64,000 nucleotides of DNA from Vibrio ruber DSM 16370 (GTDB lineage: Bacteria > Pseudomonadota > Gammaproteobacteria > Enterobacterales > Vibrionaceae): NCBI RefSeq assembly GCF_900163965.1, contig NZ_FULE01000017.1, positions 40,144 through 104,143 on the forward strand, written 5' to 3'. Shown piece by piece: positions 8,768-16,812 of the stretch (within the stretch, counting starts at the first letter, position 1; every line of letters begins with the position of its first letter). Position numbers and translations under genes: made by a program. Under the pieces are notes generated by a model that saw nothing but the letters and a program-made list of their open reading frames with translations, was not told the origin of the DNA and searched no databases.

Positions 8768-10505
8768 TTTAATTTTGAAAAGTTTATTGGTTTACTCACC
8801 AAGTGACGAGAAAGGCTTTTACACAGATTTCAGTGAATCAGTAAATATCGTTCACGGTCGAAATACTTCAGGAAAAAGCACTCTTATTCAGTCAGTTATT
8901 TATGCCATGGGAATAAATTATTCAAAAGATCATTTAAGTGATATTAATAATGATGGTGTTTTTTTTCGTCTTGATTGCGTTCTAAAAGATAATGAAGAAT
9001 ATTATGAACTGGTGTTTGTTCGCTCAGATGACACGTTAGTTTTAAAAAAAGGAAGTGAGCCACCTATAAGGTTTGATGGTATTAATAGTAATAATTCTTT
9101 TGAATATGGTAGGTATAAAGATATTTTTTCAAAATTAATTGGTTTTGATTTGGTCTTGCAAAAGCAATCAGAGTTAATCGGCGCACCATTAGAAGCAGCA
9201 CTGTTACCCTATTATGTGTCTCAATCAGTAGGCTGGGTTTATATACGTGAATCAATTGGAGATTATAGGTTTTATAAGGATTTTAAATTCGATTATTTGG
9301 ATTATTATCTAGGCATTGAAAATGGTCATGAGAGAATAAATAAATATAATCTTGAGAAAGAGAAAAAGGAACTGAAATTTGAGCTGAGTCAACTTAACTC
9401 TTATGAAGATAAAAAAGAAGATTTTAAAGTATCAAAACTACTTGATGATCGTTTTAAAGGCGAAGCTGAAAGCTACTTAGAAAACTATCAACATTTAAAT
9501 AAAGACTTATCTGAAAAAGAAACTGAACACACAAAGTTATGCAATAAGTTGAGTTTGTTGAGAGGTCGACAAAAGGTATTGACTCAAATAATAGCCAACA
9601 TCAAGAATCAAAAACCAAAAATTGATCAATGCCCTACATGCAATCAAAGCCTTCCTGGGGATTTGGAAGAATTCTATCTTTATAGCCAAGATATTAATGA
9701 CGCTTTGAAAGAAAAGGATAATGTAAAAGAACAAATTAAAAAAATCGCAGCGAAATTGAATTCAGTCGAAAATGCTATATCGATATCTAGAACAAAAATA
9801 GAGAAAGATTATGCTTTATTACGAAATTTAAAGGCGAGCGATATTACATTTGACTCTTGGCTAGATCACAACGCAAATCTAAGAATGTTAAAAAATATCG
9901 CAACCAAGAAAACATCTTGTAAAAAAAGAATTGATGAGATAGATGATGATATAGGAAAAATTGGAAATGGCATTGATATAGATGTTTTGAGGCGTGTCAA
10001 GGAAAAAGAGTTTTTTTCTATATTTAAACGCAATGTCTTAGCTTTAGGTGCTCAACTTCCAAAAGAAAACAAATATCATAACTTGTATTCTTTAAGCTCA
10101 TTTCCCTGTCAAGGTGTTGAACTGCATAAACTATTAATGGCTTATAATTTTTCGTTTTACGAAATGGTCATGAAAAACCAGAACGTTCATAGTTTCCCAT
10201 TTCTTCTTGATGCTATTTTTAAAGAAGACATTGATACAGAGAGTCGAGGTAATATATTCAATTTCCTTTCTCATGAAACTAAATCCAGTGGGCAGATTAT
10301 TTTTTCTGTCGCAGAATACAAGGGGGATGAAACTTCATTAGTTCCACTTTTTGATGTTGAGGCTATTAAGAGCCAATATTTTACTGCAGATACAAAATTA
10401 ATATGTATTGGAGATAGCAAAACAAAGCGCTCATTTCTATCCAAATCAGCTGTTATAGATAGTGAATTAATTAACGATACAATAAGTTTTTTGGAAGTTG
10501 TCTGA
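8760..10505 (+). CDS. SMC/Rad50-like ATPase with zinc hook (LmuB-like)
   Basis: A 581-residue ATPase from the ATG at 8760, chosen because GAGG lies five bases upstream. Walker A is GRNTSGKST (residues 33-41). Two coiled-coil arms flank a CPTC zinc-hook motif (C291, C294). The C-terminal half brings the Walker B-like FPFLLDAIFKED (D484, nearby Glu) and a beta strand GQIIFSVAEY where the H-loop would be. This is the plan of short SMC proteins of Lamassu/ABC-three-component systems, where DNA-end sensing releases the nuclease effector. It is shorter than most LmuB proteins, and no third LmuC-like gene follows. Alternatively it is a distinct two-gene nuclease-ATPase system. Confidence 0.72.
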   Translation: MSNLILKSLLVYSPSDEKGFYTDFSESVNIVHGRNTSGKSTLIQSVIYAMGINYSKDHLSDINNDGVFFRLDCVLKDNEEYYELVFVRSDDTLVLKKGSEPPIRFDGINSNNSFEYGRYKDIFSKLIGFDLVLQKQSELIGAPLEAALLPYYVSQSVGWVYIRESIGDYRFYKDFKFDYLDYYLGIENGHERINKYNLEKEKKELKFELSQLNSYEDKKEDFKVSKLLDDRFKGEAESYLENYQHLNKDLSEKETEHTKLCNKLSLLRGRQKVLTQIIANIKNQKPKIDQCPTCNQSLPGDLEEFYLYSQDINDALKEKDNVKEQIKKIAAKLNSVENAISISRTKIEKDYALLRNLKASDITFDSWLDHNANLRMLKNIATKKTSCKKRIDEIDDDIGKIGNGIDIDVLRRVKEKEFFSIFKRNVLALGAQLPKENKYHNLYSLSSFPCQGVELHKLLMAYNFSFYEMVMKNQNVHSFPFLLDAIFKEDIDTESRGNIFNFLSHETKSSGQIIFSVAEYKGDETSLVPLFDVEAIKSQYFTADTKLICIGDSKTKRSFLSKSAVIDSELINDTISFLEVV

Positions 10506-10612
10506 TGTCTAGTCACATTATCCATACAAGACGCTCCAATTGACACAGCGGTCTACGCTCGTTTATGTGCATTTGATGCACTCATTGTTGCACAACACTC
10601 ACTACAACCGCG

Positions 10613-10756
10613 GTGCAAATTACACTCACTGAGGATGAAGCGTGGGTTCTATTGGAATTTATGCTGTGTCTTTGAAAGGCTCTACATCAAGATTCTGATC
10701 TTAAATATATGGACTTTATTGCTGCATGCAGAGATAGGCTTCGTGATGAAGAGTAA
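10613..10756 (+). pseudogene. Remnant of a small cassette ORF with an in-frame stop
   Basis: From GTG at 10613 one frame reads VQITLTEDEAWVLLEFMLCL, then TGA at 10673-10675, then KALHQDSDLKYMDFIAACRD and a final TAA at 10754, ten bases before an attC. Composition on both sides of the TGA is protein-like in the same frame, so it looks like one small gene broken by a nonsense change. It resembles small acidic cassette proteins of vibrios, but no family was identified with confidence. Confidence 0.4.
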
Positions 10757-10763
10757 TAAGCAA

Positions 10764-10833
10764 CACATAACAAACAAAGGCAGCCTCGCCCTGCGGGCTG
10801 GACGCGCTAACGCGCGACGCTGCTTTGGGCGTT
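10764..10833 (+). other. attC-like site of a degenerate cassette
   Basis: Begins CACATAACAAACAAAGGCAG and ends GCTGCTTTGGGCGTTC. The arms CAAAGgCAGCcTCGC and GCGaCGCTGCTTTG pair with an extra G, the usual attC extrahelical base. The cassette it ends would begin near the TTTATGTG at 10562, close to but not exactly complementary to the R'' box, so the boundary is degenerate. Confidence 0.6.
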
Positions 10834-10913
10834 CCGGTCATAAAAAGCGAGGCCTATACCGAACTTGCTAACGCTCACCGTTTAGCGAAGCGTTACGCAT
10901 CACAAGGAAATAC

Positions 10914-11189
10914 ATGTCAAAAGTAACATTGAAAAGCTTTATTTTAGTTCCTGAGTCAGAGCTTAAATTAGTAAAAAGTGAGCTGGTAAACCATAAACGT
11001 CTTACCCTCGAAGAGACAGGTTGCATCACGTTTAGCGTCATCCAAAATTCGGAAAACCCTCTTCGTTTTGACGTTTACGAAGAGTTTACGGATAAAGCGT
11101 CTTTTGAACAACATCAGAAAAGAGTCAAAGCATCTCATTGGGGTAAAGTGACCGTCAACGTAGAACGTCACTATGAGATCTTTGAGTAA
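10914..11189 (+). CDS. Antibiotic biosynthesis monooxygenase (ABM) family protein, cassette gene
   Basis: A 91-residue dimeric ferredoxin-like protein of the ABM/putative quinol monooxygenase family. The pattern is beta-rich: LKSFILVPESELKLVKSEL, then ETGCITFSVIQNSENPLRFDVYE, EFTDKASFEQHQKRVKASHW and a final strand before YEIFE. Proteins of this kind are frequent in Vibrio integron arrays; some act on small quinones or reactive intermediates, others have no known substrate. The start follows CACAAGGAAATAC, a good ribosome site. It lies between an attC and an attC-like half site, which supports a cassette origin. Confidence 0.8.
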   Translation: MSKVTLKSFILVPESELKLVKSELVNHKRLTLEETGCITFSVIQNSENPLRFDVYEEFTDKASFEQHQKRVKASHWGKVTVNVERHYEIFE

Positions 11190-11216
11190 ACACATAACAA
11201 ACACCATAGCTTTGAA
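11190..11216 (+). other. Truncated attC-like sequence after the ABM gene
   Basis: ACACATAACAAACACCATAG repeats the R''-side start of the attC at 10764 just after the ABM stop codon. No matching right half was found before the next gene, so it appears truncated. Confidence 0.45.
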
Positions 11217-11324
11217 TTGAATCGCATTTTTCTCAGTAATACGCATAAATTAGGGTGTGATGGTATTCTTTGCCTGCACCCTCTTTTATGCTAAAGCCAT
11301 TCATCACTGACCAAATGTTGCTTT

Positions 11325-12206
11325 ATGAAAACCTCCCTCGATCATCTGCCTGAATTCAAACAGCAAGAGCTTGCCACGATCTCGACTATTTTGCGTGATA
11401 CGTTGGAAGGCTATCTTGAGGGCAAAACCGGGAGTAAAAGTGAGTTTCGTATCCTGAAAATCATCCTGTTCGGCAGCCACGCCAAAGGGAATTGGGTCAG
11501 CGATCCGGTCAATGGTTACATCAGTGATTACGATATTCTGGTGATCGTCAATAAGGCTGCCTTGGTGGAAGATTATGTCGTCTGGCAGCGGGCTGAAGAG
11601 CAAATTGATCGCAAAGTGAAATCCGCGCCGTTGGGTTTGATTGTTCACGATTTGCAGGAAGTGAATGAACGATTGCAGCAGGGGCACTACTTTTTCCGGG
11701 ATATCCGTGAAGAAGGGATTGAACTGTTTACCGCGACACCGAAGCCGCTGATGGAGCCGGGGGATTTAACCGAGGCCGAAAAACGGGAAATTGCCCGTAA
11801 ACATTATGCACAGTGGTTTAAAAGCGCGAATGCCTTTATCTCCGGTTATCATCACTATTTAAATCAAAAAGAGTTATCGATCGCTGCTTTTGAATTACAT
11901 CAATCGACGGAACGTTTTTTGGCCTGTGTATTACTCACATGCACCAACTATTTACCCAAATCCCACAATATCGAGAAGCTGAGTAAACTGTGTGCGCAAA
12001 TCGAGCCTGAGTTTAAGACGATTTTCCTGCTCGACAATAAATTCCACCGCCGCAGCTTCCGTCGCCTGCAACGCGCCTATATCGAAGCCCGTTATTCAGA
12101 ACATTATGAAATTACCGCAGAAGAGCTGGCTTATCTCGAAGGGAGAGTGTTGCAGTTAAAAGCAGTGGTTGAACGGGTTTGTTTAGCGCGGATTAACGGG
12201 GCTTGA
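11325..12206 (+). CDS. Nucleotidyltransferase-HEPN fusion protein
   Basis: A 293-residue protein with an N-terminal minimal nucleotidyltransferase domain: GS at 50-51 in ILFGSHAKGNW and the acidic pair D68/D70 in ISDYDILVIV. The C-terminal HEPN domain (about 150-290) contains the AYIEARYSEHYEI stretch typical of this subfamily. MNT and HEPN proteins usually form toxin-antitoxin pairs in which the transferase AMPylates the HEPN RNase; here both are in one chain, a recurrent family in proteobacteria without a settled role. It lies among accessory genes next to another toxin-antitoxin pair. The start has no strong ribosome site. Domains firm, role inferred. Confidence 0.8.
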   Translation: MKTSLDHLPEFKQQELATISTILRDTLEGYLEGKTGSKSEFRILKIILFGSHAKGNWVSDPVNGYISDYDILVIVNKAALVEDYVVWQRAEEQIDRKVKSAPLGLIVHDLQEVNERLQQGHYFFRDIREEGIELFTATPKPLMEPGDLTEAEKREIARKHYAQWFKSANAFISGYHHYLNQKELSIAAFELHQSTERFLACVLLTCTNYLPKSHNIEKLSKLCAQIEPEFKTIFLLDNKFHRRSFRRLQRAYIEARYSEHYEITAEELAYLEGRVLQLKAVVERVCLARINGA

Positions 12207-12231
12207 GGACACAAAACCACCATTGTTTAAC

Positions 12232-12330
12232 TTTCGTAATTCCCAGCCTTAGGCCCCCAAAACTTGACGCACTATTGTATTTTTCGATTTCAGAGGCATT
12301 GATGCCTGTGCGCCAGTTACTATTTTGAAC
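12232..12330. repeat. Fragment of the dispersed hairpin repeat
   Basis: Contains CCCAGCCTTAGGC, AACTTGACGCACTATTG and TTTTTCGATTTCAGAG, then GTGCGCCAGTTA, matching the left ~90 bp of the repeat with scattered changes. It lies just downstream of the toxin gene. Confidence 0.65.
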
Positions 12331-12331
12331 A

Positions 12332-12616
12332 CTAGCGCCGTTTCATCGCCTTACGGTAAACATCACTACGCTCGCGCTTGCCGACGGCTAAGACGGTGAC
12401 AATAATGACATCGTCTTCGACTTTGTAGACTAAGCGGTAACCCGATTGGCGCAATTTTATTTTGTACATATTGTCAGCGCCAGAAAGTTTTGAGGCTGGC
12501 ACATGCGGGTTCTCTAATCGCTCAATCAGCTTTTTCTTAAATTGCTGTTGCAGCGTTGAACCAAGCTTTTCCCACTCTTTGAGTGCACTCTTTTTGAATT
12601 CAAGTTTATAGGTCAT
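12332..12616 (-). CDS. RelE/StbE-family toxin
   Basis: From the ATG at 12616 (MTYKLEFKKSALKEWEKLGS) this is a 94-residue RelE/ParE-fold mRNA interferase, the usual length. The longer frame upstream is rejected because it would run through the antitoxin coding region. Conserved C-terminal features include YRLVYKVEDD and the basic tail GKRERSDVYRKAMKRR with catalytic-type Arg and Tyr residues. RelE toxins cleave mRNA in the ribosomal A site and are neutralised by the adjacent antitoxin, whose 3' end it overlaps by 11 bases. The antitoxin-first order is standard. Such pairs are common in Vibrio integron and accessory DNA, where they stabilise the region. Confidence 0.88.
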   Translation of the reverse strand: MTYKLEFKKSALKEWEKLGSTLQQQFKKKLIERLENPHVPASKLSGADNMYKIKLRQSGYRLVYKVEDDVIIVTVLAVGKRERSDVYRKAMKRR

Positions 12617-12854
12617 CAATATGAACCGAAATGCTCTCTTCAGATTCACGCTCTTTCGCAATAGCAAGTAGCTCAAGATCTTCGAGTTTATCCATCATCA
12701 TTTCGTACGCTTCAGCGGGTACGCAATAAAATACTGGCTCATTTCGGTTGAGTACAGCGACCGGTTCACCGTAAGCACTTGTTGCAACTTTCATCGGGTT
12801 TGCTTTTAACTCAGTAATACTGGCAGCAACATCAGCCAAAATTTTAGAGGTCAT
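12606..12854 (-). CDS. Phd/YefM-family (StbD-like) antitoxin
   Basis: An 82-residue antitoxin. The N-terminal Phd/YefM fold binds DNA and represses the operon (ILADVAASITELKANPMKVA, GEPVAVLNRNEPVFYCVP). The acidic C-terminus DKLEDLELLAIAKERESEES is the part expected to wrap the toxin. The Asn-Arg-Asn-Glu-Pro stretch is characteristic of the StbD subgroup that pairs with RelE-type StbE toxins. First gene of a two-gene operon transcribed leftwards. GGTC-containing half-repeats lie upstream at about 12870-12890 and could be operator elements. Confidence 0.88.
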   Translation of the reverse strand: MTSKILADVAASITELKANPMKVATSAYGEPVAVLNRNEPVFYCVPAEAYEMMMDKLEDLELLAIAKERESEESISVHIDDL

Positions 12855-13161
12855 AAACAGGTCTCTTAAATGGTCTTTATATTGGTCATTCTAGTCTCAA
12901 GCAAGCGGTATAACAAGAGGTCATCGCATCTATCATTCATTCTCACTCACCTTATGATGAACATGAAAAAGTTGCTCAATAATCCTCCAATTGCTGAACG
13001 TGATTCATCAATCAGAAATCGGTTCATGCACTGTCAAACATAAGAATTAGCTCACACCTTCACCAATTTGCATTTGATCCTGAATGGTGAGTTTGTATGT
13101 TATTAGCTGAATCGATTCAGTAGAACAACAAATCAAACTCACTATCAAGGAATCAAACGTC
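12855..13161. other. Intergenic region between antitoxin and DUF4432 gene
   Basis: Should hold the divergent promoters of the toxin-antitoxin operon and of the DUF4432 gene. No gene, RNA or strong hairpin was recognised. Confidence 0.4.
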
Positions 13162-14382
13162 ATGAAGATCAAACCACTCGTCGCTGCCCTACTTATTGCT
13201 GCTCCCGGTCTTGTCAACGCTGCGGAGTTTGTTTTAACTGATGCTGCCGCCAATATTGATGTCGGTGCCTGGAAAATCACCAATAAAGATTTAGGCATTC
13301 AACAGCCTTTCTCCGTCGAAAAACGCCAGCTACATGGCGGCAAACAGATGGGAGTTGAAACGTTAGTGATCAACAACGGTGAGTTAGAAATCACCCTGGT
13401 CCCCACCCGTGGCATGGGAATATTTAACGTTAAGAAAGATGGCAAACGCATTCTCGGCTGGGATTCGCCGGTCAAAGAGATCGTCAATCCTGCATTTATT
13501 GATCTGGAAAGCCGCAATGGTCTGGGCTGGTTAGATGGATTCAATGAGATGATGGTGCGCTGCGGTTATGAGTGGACCGGTCACCCGGGAGTGGACGATA
13601 ACGGTCAGCTCCTCAGTTTACATGGCCGCCTTCAAAATACCCCGGCTTCAACGGTTAAAGTGACTATCGACGATCAACCGCCTTATACCATTACCGTCGA
13701 AGGGGAAGTTTCTGAAAGAACGTTCAAAAAAGCAGAGCTCGTGACGCTTACTTCATTCTCGGTCACTCCCGGCAGCAATCAGTTTGCCGTTCATGACACT
13801 CTGACCAATAAAGCCGATTATCAAGATGAATATCAGATCATCTACCACTCTAACTTTGGCCGTCCGATTCTGGAAAAAGGCGCCAAAATTACCGCAGCGG
13901 CCAGTGAGATTTCTCCCTTTAACGATTACGCGAAAAAAGGCCTGAAAAACTGGCAAACCTACCTTGGCCCAACCAAAGGCTATGATGAAATGGTTTATAA
14001 CCTGAAGCCAATCGGTGATAAACAGGGTAACACGCTGGCGGTACTGCATAATCAGGCCGGAAACCTCGGCGTCTCCGTCGGTTACAACATCAAACAGCTA
14101 CCGGTTCTGACCATCTGGAAGAATACTGATACGCTGCAACAGGGCTATGTCACCGGAATCGAACCGGGCACCAGTTATGCTTATAACACCAAATATCAAC
14201 GCCCACTGGGGTTAGTCCCTAAAATTGAGGCCGGTGCATCCAAACATTTTGATGTTACATACACAGTATTACGCAACACCGGAGAAGTGGAACAGGCTTT
14301 GGCCACTGTGGCAGACATTCAGGGCAAACGTCGCGTCAAGCAGGTGAAAAAACCACTGGTTGATTTAACCAAAGTTCACTGA
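13162..14382 (+). CDS. Secreted DUF4432 family protein (aldose-epimerase-like fold)
   Basis: A 406-residue protein with a Sec signal peptide (MKIKPLVAALLIAAPGLVNA-AEF), so periplasmic or exported. The mature part matches DUF4432, related to galactose mutarotases: VPTRGMGIFNV with a conserved Arg, GWDSPVKEIVNP, GWLDGFNEMMVRCGYEWTG, LHGRLQNTPAS with a conserved His, and YHSNFGRPILEKG. The fold implies sugar binding or epimerisation of an oligosaccharide end, but no reaction is established for the family. It stands alone between the toxin-antitoxin pair and a chemoreceptor operon, with a terminator shared with the convergent gene. Confidence 0.85.
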   Translation: MKIKPLVAALLIAAPGLVNAAEFVLTDAAANIDVGAWKITNKDLGIQQPFSVEKRQLHGGKQMGVETLVINNGELEITLVPTRGMGIFNVKKDGKRILGWDSPVKEIVNPAFIDLESRNGLGWLDGFNEMMVRCGYEWTGHPGVDDNGQLLSLHGRLQNTPASTVKVTIDDQPPYTITVEGEVSERTFKKAELVTLTSFSVTPGSNQFAVHDTLTNKADYQDEYQIIYHSNFGRPILEKGAKITAAASEISPFNDYAKKGLKNWQTYLGPTKGYDEMVYNLKPIGDKQGNTLAVLHNQAGNLGVSVGYNIKQLPVLTIWKNTDTLQQGYVTGIEPGTSYAYNTKYQRPLGLVPKIEAGASKHFDVTYTVLRNTGEVEQALATVADIQGKRRVKQVKKPLVDLTKVH

Positions 14383-14458
14383 TGATGTTCCTATACTTAA
14401 TTTGCAATCTCTGATGCGTCATCGACAGAGTGACCAAATATGGTCAAGAGTACATAAC

Positions 14459-14484
14459 AAAAAGACCCGAACGGGTCTTTTTGT
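14459..14484. terminator. Bidirectional intrinsic terminator
   Basis: Arms AAAAAGACCCG and CGGGTCTTTTT flank a 2-base centre (AA). T runs on both strands suit the convergent DUF4432 and chemoreceptor genes. Confidence 0.85.
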
Positions 14485-14553
14485 TTGTCAGCGAAGATAT
14501 CAATAATGTGATTCGTGGTGACGCAACGACAACTCTTGCTCAACATTCCTCCT

Positions 14554-16038
14554 CTATTGGTTGTGATGCTTTTCCCTGACCATTTCAGATACATATTCGA
14601 TCACCCGGTTACTGGCATGTTCAGCTTTATCGACCACGTCAACCAGACGATGCAATACATCATCATCTGCCAACCAGTCTTCACGCACCAATTTCAGTGC
14701 TTCTTGCATATTTTGATGCACCGCTTGATGATGCTCTTCTAAACGGTGGTAGGCGCTTGTCTGACTGAAGGCCTCATAACCTTCACCTTCGTAATACCAT
14801 TTACCCATCCGACAATTGAAATGATCAACCTGAACTTCTTTCGCTTCAGCACCTTCTCCGTTTGATTCCAGTGCGATATAGCCGTTTTGTTTATAGATGA
14901 CATGATCCAGTTTAATCAACGACGCAAAAGAGCAGTCTTTGGCCTGATTCATGAGTGAGATAGTTTGTTGTGAGGCATTGGCAACCTTGTCAAAGTTGCT
15001 ATGAAAATTAGTGACTTCATCGCCGACATTTTTCATTTGTTGCCCGACGGCCAACGTCTGAGACACCATCTCTTCAATCGGGCCAATCAATGAGTTAATA
15101 ATTTCGCTGATATCCGCGGTTGATCTTCTGGTGCGATCAGCCAGCGAGCGCACCTCATCGGCAACCACCGCAAAACCGCGTCCGACATCCCCGGCACGAG
15201 CCGCTTCAATGGCAGCATTTAAAGCCAGCAAATTGGTTTGTTCGGCAATACCGGTAATCACCTTGATGGTATCGGCAATCCGGACACTCTCCTGACCCAA
15301 CCTTTGTGCAGTCTGTTCCATGCTCACCATCCGCACATTAACATCATCAAGCGCGTGGCGGATATCCCCCACCACTTCACGGCTTTGTACTGCGCCATCG
15401 CGACTTTCCGTCGCAATCGTCAGCACATCATCCATCTGATTCGACAAGGTCACCAGTTCTTCCTGATTATTTTTTAGATTGACGATCAAATTGGTGGTAT
15501 TGAGGTGATGCAATTCACTTTTTAAACGGTTTTTTCGAGAAAAAATATGTGCTTGCTGCATCGATTCAATTGCTTCGTTGATACTGCGCATGGTTTCGAA
15601 AAATTCACCGGGCATACCGTCCACCAACCCGCGGCGGTAGAACACCCCCTTACTTGTGCGCTGAAAAGTGTTCGACAACTCTTTAAAATTGGTTTCAACA
15701 ATATCCAGAAAATCATTCAATGCCCATGCCACATGTCCGACTTCTCCCAGCCCTTTGGTATCGGTAATACGGATATGAACATTACCTTTTTTGGCCTCAT
15801 TCAAAGTATCACGAATCCGTTTCAGCACCATCAATGGTTGTAGTTGATCCCAATAAGCATAAACCGAAAAAACGATGGTAAATAACGGTAAGAGGCTATT
15901 AAAATAGTTGAAGCCGTGATCGTAAATATTGGCAATCGACAACCCGATAATGACGATGGTGAACACTGAACAGACAATCAAAAACTTCTGGCGCTGAAAT
16001 AAAATATTGCTACTGACCTGACTCGTACTGCGCATCAT
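14554..16038 (-). CDS. Methyl-accepting chemotaxis protein with CZB zinc-binding domain
   Basis: A 494-residue chemoreceptor. Two membrane segments lie close together (about 18-38 and 46-64) with almost no periplasmic loop, so it has no own external sensor. HAMP-like and signalling helices follow, with the hairpin tip [20 protein letters not shown] around 270. The C-terminal ~120 residues form a CZB domain with the metal-site motif [15 protein letters not shown] and several conserved His ([15 protein letters not shown]); CZB domains bind zinc and in known cases sense hypochlorous acid or zinc. Second gene of an operon with the PAS protein 9 bases upstream, an arrangement like the split Aer receptor CetA/CetB. 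Confidence 0.9.
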   Translation of the reverse strand: MMRSTSQVSSNILFQRQKFLIVCSVFTIVIIGLSIANIYDHGFNYFNSLLPLFTIVFSVYAYWDQLQPLMVLKRIRDTLNEAKKGNVHIRITDTKGLGEVGHVAWALNDFLDIVETNFKELSNTFQRTSKGVFYRRGLVDGMPGEFFETMRSINEAIESMQQAHIFSRKNRLKSELHHLNTTNLIVNLKNNQEELVTLSNQMDDVLTIATESRDGAVQSREVVGDIRHALDDVNVRMVSMEQTAQRLGQESVRIADTIKVITGIAEQTNLLALNAAIEAARAGDVGRGFAVVADEVRSLADRTRRSTADISEIINSLIGPIEEMVSQTLAVGQQMKNVGDEVTNFHSNFDKVANASQQTISLMNQAKDCSFASLIKLDHVIYKQNGYIALESNGEGAEAKEVQVDHFNCRMGKWYYEGEGYEAFSQTSAYHRLEEHHQAVHQNMQEALKLVREDWLADDDVLHRLVDVVDKAEHASNRVIEYVSEMVREKHHNQ

Positions 16039-16047
16039 TCACTCCTT

Positions 16048-16575
16048 CTAATCTGAACGATGTTGCTGGTAAAGGTCGATGATGTATTCTTCATACTCCA
16101 TATGATATTGCTGATGAATCAAATCAACCAGCCATCGCCACGAAACTTCAGGCGCTTGTTTTCTTTCAGTGGCCTGTTCCAATTCACGCATTTTTTGATA
16201 GATGCCTTCAATGGTTTGTACCGCATCTTTGGGGGCGACCCGGCGTACTGAATAAAAACCAACGACATCTGTGCCGATACGATCCGGCGTGATATTGGCA
16301 AAAACCCAGTAGTAATTTTTATCTGAGGTATAGTTTTTCACAAAACCGAAAAACTCTGTTCCTGATTTCAGGGCGTGCCATAAACCATAGAAGACACCTC
16401 GCGGCATTGAAGGATGGCGGATCAGATTATGATCCCGCCCCAGCAGATCTGCTTCTACATAGTTTGCGACGCGCATAAATGTGCGGTTTGCGTAGGTGAT
16501 TTTCCCCTGCAAATCCGTTTTGGTGATAATCAGTTCATTCCGGTCGAATGATACTTCCTGTTCTGTAGCCGCCAT
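16048..16575 (-). CDS. Aer-type PAS sensor protein, partner of the chemoreceptor
   Basis: A 175-residue cytosolic protein made of one PAS domain of the Aer/CetB subfamily: ITKTDLQGKITYANRTFMRV, LGRDHNLIRHPSMPRGVFYG and KNYTSDKNYYWVFANITP. In Aer this PAS binds FAD and reports redox state; the RHP and W residues of that subfamily are present. The C-terminal ~50 residues are helical and have no output domain. The adjacent co-transcribed receptor lacks a sensor, so the two probably form one bipartite energy-taxis or redox receptor. The start is an ATG just before a short intergenic region. Confidence 0.85.
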   Translation of the reverse strand: MAATEQEVSFDRNELIITKTDLQGKITYANRTFMRVANYVEADLLGRDHNLIRHPSMPRGVFYGLWHALKSGTEFFGFVKNYTSDKNYYWVFANITPDRIGTDVVGFYSVRRVAPKDAVQTIEGIYQKMRELEQATERKQAPEVSWRWLVDLIHQQYHMEYEEYIIDLYQQHRSD

Positions 16576-16812
16576 ACCTCTCCCTAGACAATGCTCGATC
16601 CTCTTAAGAAACTATATGCTATGGCTAAAATATGGCAAAGTTTATAGCTTGATACATATCAACTTTCTATGATTCATTTTCTTTACGCTCAAGCCGGAAA
16701 ATCACAGAATCTATTGCATCGCGATTCGATTACGATAAACTGCTCGCGGACATCTACACTGCCAGACGTATATTTAATTTTTCTTGGTCATCAATCAACA
16801 CAGAGGTATCTC

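Noticed and set aside
7631..10760. Defence operon as a third complete cassette starting at TTAGC
   Set aside because: A matching GCTAAC R'' box was not found after the operon, so cassette status cannot be supported.
10635..10871. 78-codon frame after the SMC-like gene
   Set aside because: Runs through the attC, and the alternative frame looks more protein-like; judged to be non-coding cassette debris.
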